From Planctomycetaceae bacterium (GTDB lineage Bacteria > Planctomycetota > Planctomycetia > Pirellulales > Pirellulaceae): a stretch of 7,143 nt of DNA. The notes below the pieces were generated by a model. It saw only the letters and a list, made by a program, of their open reading frames with translations. It was not told the origin of the DNA and searched no databases. The position numbers and the translations under genes are program-made. Of this stretch, positions 1 to 5,981 are shown one piece after another. The stretch's first letter is position 1. The number at the start of each line of letters is the position of its first letter. The stretch is from NCBI GenBank assembly GCA_007695205.1, contig REEF01000263.1, positions 1 to 7,143 of the forward strand. The letters run 5' to 3'.

Positions 1-126
1 ACGATCTACCACATGGGAAGCGGCTCACCCGAAAACGACTCCCGACCCCTTCCGCTCGATTCCACCAAGAAATACCTGGCCGGGTGCTTAACATCCCCTG
101 AGAGTTGGGAGAACGAAGATGGCTGA
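1..126 (+). CDS. Possible C-terminal end of an upstream gene (partial, uncertain)
   Basis: A plus-strand frame is open from base 1 to a TGA at 124-126 and would overlap the start of the aldehyde dehydrogenase by 8 bases. It reads about 41 residues, hydrophilic, with a YHMGSGSPEND stretch near its start and KKYLAG further on. Third codon positions are mostly G or C, as in the real genes nearby, which is the main argument for it. I do not recognise the protein. The other two plus-strand frames are also open over much of this stretch (stops at 89-91 and 99-101), so the region could equally be an untranslated leader. If it is real, the 8-base overlap would make it the first known member of the dehydrogenase/reductase operon. 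Confidence 0.3.
   Translation, partial: TIYHMGSGSPENDSRPLPLDSTKKYLAGCLTSPESWENEDG
107..111 (+). promoter_or_regulatory. Ribosome-binding site of the aldehyde dehydrogenase gene
   Basis: GGGAG lies 7 bases before the ATG at 119. It supports this ATG as the start. The N-terminus it gives fits the length expected for the family. Confidence 0.6.
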
Positions 127-1609
127 TCGAACTGCGGGACTTTTACCAGAAGTGCAAGAATTCCTGACGGCGGGACCATTGGGTGGGGTGATCGATGGTC
201 AAACGGCCGTGGCGGCAGACGAACATCTACTGGTGACTCGCGATCCGGGGTCGGGCGATGTGATCGCCCAGTTCTCTGGATTGCAAGCAGACGATGTGGA
301 CCGAGCTGTCCGGGCGGCCGGCCGGGCCTTCGCCGAATCGGGCTGGGCAAAATCGGCGCCGGCCGAACGTGCGGCAGCACTGCATCGGTTGGCCGATGCG
401 ATGGAAGCACGCAAAGAAATCGTAGCTCAGATCGAGGCACTGGATAGTGGCAAGCTGTATCCGCAAGCGATGGGCGACGTCCAGAATTTCGTCGCCACGA
501 TGCGTTATTTTGCGGACATGGCTCAGCACATCCAACAGCGCAGCGTGCTGGCGGTCGCTCGGCACGAAGCCTGGACCTCGCGGCATCCGTGGGGTCCGTG
601 CGGGTTCATCGTTCCCTGGAACTTTCCCCTGTTGCTGGTGGGCTGGGGCATCGCGCCCGCTTTGGCGGCGGGGAACACGGTGGTGATCAAGCCGGCCGAG
701 GATACCCCGTTGTCGGCCATCTATTTGGGCAGACTGGCCAAGGAGATCGGGTTGCCGGACGGGGTGATCAACGTGGTCCCCGGGTTGGGCGAGACGGCTG
801 GAGCAGCGCTGGCGGACCACCCCGGACTCAGGCGACTGTCGTTCACCGGTTCGCCTGAGGTCGGTCGACAGGTCGCTCAGGCGTGTGGCCGCAATCTGGT
901 GCCGGTCAAATTGGAATTGGGCGGCAAAGGGGCCGCCGTGGTGTTCGAGGATACGCCGCTGGACGATACCGTCGAAAAACTGGTGCGGGCGATCACCTTC
1001 CATACGGGACAGGTGTGCTGCGACGCCACGCGATGGCTGATCCAAAAGCCGATCTACGAACGTTTTGTGGAAGCCACCGTCGATCGGATGAGCCGCGTTC
1101 GCGTCGGTTACCAATTGGACCGCCGATCGCAGATGGGACCGGTGGTCAGTCAGAAACAACGCGAACGGGTACTGGGCTATCTGCAGCGAGGCGTCCAGCA
1201 GGGCGCGACGTTGGTCCTGGAAGGAGGCGTCTTGCAGGTGCCGGATCGCGACGGCTTCTATGTCAAGCCGGCGCTGCTGGCCGGATCGCTGGACAACGTG
1301 GCAGCGCGTGAAGAGATTTTCGGACCGGTCGCCTACCTGACTCCGTTTGAGGACGAAGCCGAGGCCGTTCGATTGGCGAACGACACGGACTATGGCCTGG
1401 CCAACAGCGTCTGGACCAGCGACTTGAACCGAGCGGCTCGCGTGGCCGAATCGATGGTGGCTGGCAATAGCTGGATCAACGCGCACAATCTGTTCCCGCA
1501 CGGTGTTCCCTACGGAGGGATCAACAAGAGCGGCATGGGCGGCGGCGTGCTGTCCGTGCAGACACTCTTGGACTACTGGCGCAGCTTGTCTGTCGTAAGA
1601 CCACTCTGA
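119..1609 (+). CDS. NAD(P)-dependent aldehyde dehydrogenase
   Basis: A cytosolic aldehyde dehydrogenase of 496 residues, the usual full length, which oxidises an aldehyde to its carboxylic acid with NAD(P)+. The active site is complete and almost matches the classical ALDH numbering. The oxyanion Asn is N168 in PWNFP, the cofactor-binding Lys is K191 in KPAE, and the Rossmann segment SFTGSPEVG is at 241-249. The general base is E266 in ELGGKG, the nucleophile is C300 in GQVCCDATR, and the cofactor ribose contact is E399 in EEIFGPV. A second Cys follows the nucleophile directly, as also occurs in other ALDHs. There is no signal peptide or membrane segment. The substrate cannot be read from the sequence; the betaine-aldehyde/general ALDH branch is plausible. 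The aldo/keto reductase gene follows after 27 bases with its own ribosome-binding site, so the two are probably co-transcribed. The 508-residue frame antisense to this gene is a shadow. Confidence 0.95.
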   Translation: MADRTAGLLPEVQEFLTAGPLGGVIDGQTAVAADEHLLVTRDPGSGDVIAQFSGLQADDVDRAVRAAGRAFAESGWAKSAPAERAAALHRLADAMEARKEIVAQIEALDSGKLYPQAMGDVQNFVATMRYFADMAQHIQQRSVLAVARHEAWTSRHPWGPCGFIVPWNFPLLLVGWGIAPALAAGNTVVIKPAEDTPLSAIYLGRLAKEIGLPDGVINVVPGLGETAGAALADHPGLRRLSFTGSPEVGRQVAQACGRNLVPVKLELGGKGAAVVFEDTPLDDTVEKLVRAITFHTGQVCCDATRWLIQKPIYERFVEATVDRMSRVRVGYQLDRRSQMGPVVSQKQRERVLGYLQRGVQQGATLVLEGGVLQVPDRDGFYVKPALLAGSLDNVAAREEIFGPVAYLTPFEDEAEAVRLANDTDYGLANSVWTSDLNRAARVAESMVAGNSWINAHNLFPHGVPYGGINKSGMGGGVLSVQTLLDYWRSLSVVRPL

Positions 1610-1625
1610 AACACACACGAACAAA

Positions 1626-1632
1626 AAGGAAG
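1626..1632 (+). promoter_or_regulatory. Ribosome-binding site of the aldo/keto reductase gene
   Basis: AAGGAAG lies 4 bases before the ATG at 1637, within the short A-rich gap after the dehydrogenase stop. The gap shows no hairpin, which fits read-through transcription from the gene before it. Confidence 0.65.
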
Positions 1633-1636
1633 CCTC

Positions 1637-2608
1637 ATGAAGTATCGTACCTTGGGTCGGACCAACTGGCAGGTCAGCGAGATCGGCTACGGCATGTGGG
1701 GCATGGCCGGCTGGACCGGCTCGGACGATGACCAATCTCGTCAGGCCCTGCAATTATCGGTGGATCTGGGATGCAATTTCTTCGATACCGCTTGGGGCTA
1801 CGGCGAAGGCCGCAGCGAAGCTTTATTGGGAGAGTTGGTGCGAGCCAACCCGGACCGACGTCTCTATACGGCCACCAAGATGCCTCCAAAGAATCGCGAA
1901 TGGCCCAGCCGTCGGGAATTCACGCTGGACGATTGCTTTCCCCCGGATCATATCCGCCAGTACGTCGAGAGCAGCTTACAGAACTCGGGGCTTGCTTCGT
2001 TCGATCTGGTCCAATTCCACACGTGGGAAGACAACTGGATGAACGACGAACGCTGGGTTCATGCCTTAAGCGACTTGAAGGCCCAGGGGCTGCTGCACGC
2101 GATCGGGATCAGCATCAATCGTTGGGAGCCGGAGAACGGGGTGAAGGCGGTCGAGAGCGGGCTGATCGATTGCGTCCAAGTCATCTACAACATCTTCGAC
2201 CAGAACCCGGAAGACCGGCTGTTTCCAGCTTGCCGAGCCCACGACGTCGGCGTGATCGCTCGAGTGCCCTTCGATGAAGGCACGTTGACCGGCACCCTGA
2301 GCATGGACAGCCGTTGGCCCGAGGGCGACTGGCGGAACACTTATTTCGTCCCCGACAACCTGGCAGCCAGTGTACAGCGAGCCGAAGCATTGCGCCCGTT
2401 GATCCCTGCCGGGATGACCATGCCCGAACTGGCATTGCGATTCATCTTGTCCGAGCCCACCGTCAGTACGACGATCCCCGGGATGCGTCAGCGCAAGCAC
2501 GTCCAGGCCAACCTGGCCATCAGCGACCAAGGCCCACTGCCCCCATCCCTGATCGACCAACTCCGCAGCCACCGCTGGGACCGCCGTCCCACCACATGGT
2601 CTCAATAA
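1637..2608 (+). CDS. Aldo/keto reductase
   Basis: A 323-residue NADPH-dependent reductase of the aldo/keto reductase superfamily, a cytosolic (beta/alpha)8 barrel that reduces aldehydes or ketones to alcohols. The catalytic tetrad is present in order: D50 in FFDTAWGYG, Y55 just after it, K81 in TATKM, and H128 in QFHTW. The start MKYRTLGRTNWQVSEIGYG is the standard first strand pair of the family. A phosphate-binding stretch near the C-terminus (TTIPGMRQRKHVQAN, 278-292) is the usual pyridine nucleotide site. An insert rich in charged and aromatic residues (about 82-105) lies after K81. The gene sits 27 bases after the aldehyde dehydrogenase; together they could dispose of or interconvert a sugar-derived aldehyde, but the substrate is unknown. 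Its stop at 2606-2608 overlaps the end of the convergent kinase remnant. Confidence 0.93.
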   Translation: MKYRTLGRTNWQVSEIGYGMWGMAGWTGSDDDQSRQALQLSVDLGCNFFDTAWGYGEGRSEALLGELVRANPDRRLYTATKMPPKNREWPSRREFTLDDCFPPDHIRQYVESSLQNSGLASFDLVQFHTWEDNWMNDERWVHALSDLKAQGLLHAIGISINRWEPENGVKAVESGLIDCVQVIYNIFDQNPEDRLFPACRAHDVGVIARVPFDEGTLTGTLSMDSRWPEGDWRNTYFVPDNLAASVQRAEALRPLIPAGMTMPELALRFILSEPTVSTTIPGMRQRKHVQANLAISDQGPLPPSLIDQLRSHRWDRRPTTWSQ

Positions 2609-3184
2609 CCTCCGTGGTTCTTCAACAGATTTAGTAGCAGGGCCGGTACACCCGGGGATAGGTCGGTTGTAATGGTGGGGACTTGGGAAGGTGGCGGGGA
2701 CACCGTCGAGGTCGTGCGGGTAGCCGTATCGGGTGCCTGCCCGACCAGGACCTGCAGCCTCTCGACTGCTCGGTCAAAATCGGCATGAGCCAGCTCACGA
2801 CGCTCTCCCGTCGCTTGCAACAGCCGCCCCTGCTCCACCAGCACAGCAGCCAAGTTGTACTGCAGGTTGAGATCGTCAGGATCGAGCTGGAACATAGTGC
2901 GGGCCAGGTTCGAAGCTCGTTGCAGCGAGGTCGTCGCCAATGGCAGGCGGTCGGTTTCCAGGGCCATCCTGGCCAGATTCCTGTTGGCGATGGTAGCGCT
3001 CATCCCGAACCGCCAATCTTGAGGCCAGAGCCCAGCCATCTCATCAAAGGTAGCAGCGGCGGCCTGAGCCAGATCGATGGCCGCGATGGGCTGGCCCGGG
3101 CGGTACAGGATGTTCGTGGGAGACGAAATCCAACTGCAAGGCCAGGATTCCAAACAGCAGATTCCGATCGCCTTCATTCGACAT
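2602..3184 (-). pseudogene. Remnant of a planctomycete serine/threonine protein kinase gene, kinase domain deleted, TPR-like tail kept
   Basis: Two coding pieces in different frames lie end to end. From the ATG at 3184 down to about 3110 the reading is 25 residues containing DRNLLFGILALQLDFV. I recognise this as the start of the very large Ser/Thr protein kinases common in Planctomycetes. At about 3106-3112 the sense passes to another frame, which runs from LYRPGQPIAAIDLAQ to a TGA at 2602-2604. Up to about 2716 that piece looks like the C-terminal TPR-like helices of such kinases, for example the segment with LNLQYNLAAVLVEQGRLL and FDRAVERLQVL. A Thr/Pro/Ser-rich tail of about 37 residues follows. 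The kinase domain (HRD, DFG and Gly-rich loop), any membrane segment and the middle of the protein are absent, so a large internal deletion is inferred. A second ATG at 3177 lies in the TPR frame and gives an uninterrupted 191-residue protein whose first 20 or so residues are the old N-terminus read out of frame. A small expressed TPR protein is therefore the main alternative to a dead gene. Confidence 0.72.
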
Positions 3185-3303
3185 GGTATTCGTCACACGG
3201 CACAGATCGCCGGACGGCTCGTCCACGTTGCATCACCCGTCGGTCGAGTGACTCAAAGACCGCCGCCCCTCTGATGGAGCAATTCTGTTGCATTAGCCCT
3301 GCA

Positions 3304-4593
3304 TCAGCCGATGGCTTTATCAGCGATGTCTTTGCGGCACCACGCGCCCGACCAGCGGATGCATTTGACGGCAGTATACGCTTGCAGCTTTGCTTGGGCG
3401 ATGGAGTCCCCCATCGCGGTCACACCCAGCACTCGCCCGCCATCGGTGACCACCTGGCCGTTGTCCATGCGAGTGCCGGCGTGAAAGACCTTGACATCCG
3501 GTAGTTCGGCAGCCTGGTCCAATCCGCGTATCGGGTGCCCTTTGTCGTAATCGCCGGGGTACCCTTCGCTGGCCATCACCACGCACACGGCGGGACGCGG
3601 GTCCCAATGCAATCCGTCGATTTCGTCCAATCGTCCGTCGACCGTCGCTTCCAACACATCGACCAGATCGCCCTGCAACCGCATCAGGATCGGCTGGCAT
3701 TCGGGATCGCCAAAACGTACGTTATATTCCAGCACCCTGGGACCTTGGCGGGTGAGCATCAATCCGGCATACAGGACGCCACGAAACGGTGTGCGGCCTC
3801 GTTTCATCGCATGCACGGTGGGGACCAGCACATGTTCCTCGATCCAGCGCATCCGTTGGTCGTCGACAACCGGTGTGGGGCTATAGGCGCCCATGCCACC
3901 GGTATTGGGACCGCGATCCAAGTCGTACGCCGGTTTGTGGTCCTGGGCGGCGGGCAACGTCAGGATCGTGCGTCCGTCGGTGATGGCCAAGACACTGGCT
4001 TCGGGGCCTTCCAAGCGTTCCTCGATCACGATCTGGTCACCCGCATCGCCAAATTCTCGATGAAAGGCGATCCGGTCGATCGCTTCCAGCACCTCGTCTC
4101 GACGCTGGCAGACAATCACGCCTTTGCCGGCGGCCAAGCCATCCGCCTTGACGACCAGCGGTGCTAACTCGTCCTCTTCTCCGTACCGCTCGTTGACGAA
4201 CCCCATGGCTTCGATCGGGTCATTGAACACATGGTAATCGGCGGTCGGGACGTCCGCGCTGCGCAGCAGATTCTTGCAAAAGACTTTGCTACCTTCCAGT
4301 TGCGCTGCTGCTTTACTGGGGCCGAAAATCCGCAGTTTGGCCGCTTGGAACGCATCGACGATGCCCGCTGCCAGCGGCGCCTCGGGACCGACGACCGTCA
4401 ACCCGATATGGTTTTTGCGAGCAAAGTCGATCAAGCCGGTGAAGTCCATGGGTGACAGGTTCACATTCACCGCCAGTTGAGCGGTACCAGCATTGCCCGG
4501 CGCAACGTAAACACGTTCCACCCGGGGACTCTGAGCGATCTTCCAGGCCAACGCGTGCTCCCTGCCTCCGTTGCCGACGATCAAAACGTGCAT
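3304..4593 (-). CDS. purD: Phosphoribosylamine-glycine ligase (GAR synthetase)
   Basis: PurD, 429 residues, the normal length. It joins glycine to 5-phosphoribosylamine with ATP to make glycinamide ribonucleotide, an early step of purine synthesis, in the cytosol. Domains run in the usual order: an N-terminal Rossmann-like domain with VGNGGREHAL (6-15), then an ATP-grasp core with VVKADGLAAGKGV (147-159), EGPEAS (195-200) and DHKPAYDLDRGPNTGGMG (218-235). The metal-binding segment EYNVRFGDPECQ follows at 289-300 with E289 and N291. The C-terminal domain ends in CIRWSGAWCRKDI. The ATG at 4593 is preceded by AAGGAAG 7 bases upstream and gives the classical N-terminus. The gene begins 15 bases after serS ends, so the two are almost surely co-transcribed. 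No multidomain fusion to PurM or PurN is present, which is the usual bacterial state. Confidence 0.97.
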   Translation of the reverse strand: MHVLIVGNGGREHALAWKIAQSPRVERVYVAPGNAGTAQLAVNVNLSPMDFTGLIDFARKNHIGLTVVGPEAPLAAGIVDAFQAAKLRIFGPSKAAAQLEGSKVFCKNLLRSADVPTADYHVFNDPIEAMGFVNERYGEEDELAPLVVKADGLAAGKGVIVCQRRDEVLEAIDRIAFHREFGDAGDQIVIEERLEGPEASVLAITDGRTILTLPAAQDHKPAYDLDRGPNTGGMGAYSPTPVVDDQRMRWIEEHVLVPTVHAMKRGRTPFRGVLYAGLMLTRQGPRVLEYNVRFGDPECQPILMRLQGDLVDVLEATVDGRLDEIDGLHWDPRPAVCVVMASEGYPGDYDKGHPIRGLDQAAELPDVKVFHAGTRMDNGQVVTDGGRVLGVTAMGDSIAQAKLQAYTAVKCIRWSGAWCRKDIADKAIG

Positions 4594-4600
4594 GGTGGTT

Positions 4601-4607
4601 CTTCCTT
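4601..4607 (-). promoter_or_regulatory. Ribosome-binding site of purD, inside the 15-base serS-purD gap
   Basis: The minus strand reads AAGGAAG here, 7 bases before the purD ATG and 1 base after the serS stop codon at 4609-4611. Ribosomes finishing serS would sit on this site, so translational coupling of the two genes is plausible. There is no room for a terminator or a separate promoter. Confidence 0.65.
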
Positions 4608-4608
4608 T

Positions 4609-5898
4609 CTAGTTCGTTCGTGGTGCGATACGTTCTTTGCCGACCCACGGACGCAACACCTCGGGGATGATGACCGACCCATCGGCCTGTTGGTAGTTTT
4701 CCAAGATGGCGATCAACGCGCGGCTGACCGCCACTGCGGTCCCGTTCAACGTATGGACGAAATGGGTCCCTTTCTCGCCAGGTCGCTTGAAGCGGGCGTT
4801 CAGACGGCGGGCCTGATAGTCCGTGCAATTCGAAGTACTGGTGACCTCGCCGAATTCGCCACCGTCCCCGCGGCCGGGCATCCAGGCTTCCAGATCGTAT
4901 TTCCGATAGGCGGGTCCGCCCAGATCGCCCGTGGCCGTGTCGACCACGCGGTACGGGATACCCAGGCCATCGAAGATGCGGCACTCCAATTCGCACAAGT
5001 GTTCCAGCATGGCATCGCTCTGATCCGGCTGCGTGAACACGAACATCTCGACTTTCGTGAACTGATGGACTCGGTAGATGCCTCGAGTCGCACGTCCATG
5101 CGCACCCGCCTCGGTGCGATAGCAATGACTGATGCCACACAGCTTGATGGGCAACTGCTGGGCGTCCAGCGTCTGGCCGGCCAGCAGTCCCCCCAGCGTG
5201 ATCTCGGCCGTTGCGATCAGGCTGAGTTCCGAATCTTCGATGCTGTAGATTTGTGTCTCCGGACCGCGAGGGATGTATCCGGTGCCCGCGACGATCTCGT
5301 CACGAGCCATATCGGGAGTGATGGTCGGGGTAAACCCTTCGGGCAGCAGCACTTCGAGAGCGTAACGCTGCAGCGCCAATTCCAACAGCACGGCCTCGTT
5401 GCGCAGGAAATAGAAACCATGCCCAGTGGTTCGGGCACCGCCCTCCAGGTCCAGCAGATCGAGCTGTTCGCACAACGTCACGTGATCCAACGGTTCAAAA
5501 TCGAAAACCGGTGGCTCGGTCCGGCCCCGGCGGATCTCGCGGTTCGCTCCGTCGTCGCCGCCGATCGGCGCGTCGGGATGCGTCATGTTCGGGATGCTGG
5601 CCTGCAATTCGACGATCATGGCTTCCAAGGAATCATGTTCGGACTGAGCCACTTCCTTCTGTTCTCGCAGGCGTCTTCCTTGCTCTTTCCGAGCCTCACG
5701 CTCCTGAGCATCTTTGGCTTTGCCGATAGTTTTCGAAACTTCGTTCGCCTGGCGATTCAACTCCTGCACTTCAGTCAACTTTGCGCGGCGCTGACGCTCG
5801 CATGCGACCAGCCCGGCGACATCGACCGTGACATTGCGATGGCTGCAGTTCTGCTGCACCAGATCGGGGTTTTCGATGATGAACTTGCGGTCAAGCAT
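4609..5898 (-). CDS. serS: Seryl-tRNA synthetase
   Basis: SerRS, 429 residues, typical length. It charges tRNA-Ser (and tRNA-Sec where present) with serine using ATP. The N-terminal tRNA-binding arm is a long charged helical hairpin, about residues 30-103, rich in Lys, Arg, Glu and Gln. The class II catalytic core follows: the TAE segment that contacts serine (230-232), motif 2 from R261 (RTEAGAHGRATRG) to HQFTKVEMF (278-286), the serine-pocket region TSTSNCTDYQARR (353-365) and motif 3 (NGTAVAVSRALIAILENYQ, 385-403). The frame stays open upstream to 6315, but that extension lies inside the dipeptidase gene in another frame. The start at 5898 gives the canonical MLDRKFIIENPDLV and has its own ribosome-binding site. 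purD follows after 15 bases. Confidence 0.97.
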   Translation of the reverse strand: MLDRKFIIENPDLVQQNCSHRNVTVDVAGLVACERQRRAKLTEVQELNRQANEVSKTIGKAKDAQEREARKEQGRRLREQKEVAQSEHDSLEAMIVELQASIPNMTHPDAPIGGDDGANREIRRGRTEPPVFDFEPLDHVTLCEQLDLLDLEGGARTTGHGFYFLRNEAVLLELALQRYALEVLLPEGFTPTITPDMARDEIVAGTGYIPRGPETQIYSIEDSELSLIATAEITLGGLLAGQTLDAQQLPIKLCGISHCYRTEAGAHGRATRGIYRVHQFTKVEMFVFTQPDQSDAMLEHLCELECRIFDGLGIPYRVVDTATGDLGGPAYRKYDLEAWMPGRGDGGEFGEVTSTSNCTDYQARRLNARFKRPGEKGTHFVHTLNGTAVAVSRALIAILENYQQADGSVIIPEVLRPWVGKERIAPRTN

Positions 5899-5902
5899 TG
5901 TG

Positions 5903-5909
5903 TTTCCTC
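5903..5909 (-). promoter_or_regulatory. Ribosome-binding site that decides the serS start
   Basis: The minus strand reads GAGGAAA, with its AGG core 7 bases before the ATG at 5898. With the family-typical N-terminus, it rules out the longer in-frame start near 6315. The 83-base gap to the dipeptidase gene upstream shows no convincing -35/-10 pair and no clear terminator, so serS may be read from the promoter of the preceding gene or from a weak one of its own. Confidence 0.65.
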
Positions 5910-5981
5910 TTAATGTTTGGATCGCTGGTCGATGTCCCAAAAGCCGGATCAACATCGAAGCTCGCGGGGATCGCCATTCGG

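Noticed and set aside
227..1753. A 508-residue minus-strand frame antisense to the aldehyde dehydrogenase
   Set aside because: It is a by-product of GC-rich codon use. The translation is rich in Arg, His and Gln with no recognisable motif, while the plus-strand protein has every ALDH catalytic residue.
3271..3307. A hairpin after purD (CTGATG paired with CATCAG, with an inner GCAA/TTGC stem) as a terminator
   Set aside because: The outer stem is only 6 bp with a long loop and overlaps the purD stop codon, the inner stem is 4 bp, and no T-run follows on the minus strand. It is too weak to call.
2683..3504. A 273-residue plus-strand frame across the kinase remnant and the end of purD
   Set aside because: It crosses the end of purD and the intergenic gap without any recognisable domain, and it is antisense to the TPR-like piece, which has far better protein character.
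4477..5913. A 478-residue plus-strand frame antisense to serS
   Set aside because: It is a shadow frame. It resembles no family and lies across serS, whose class II motifs are all present.
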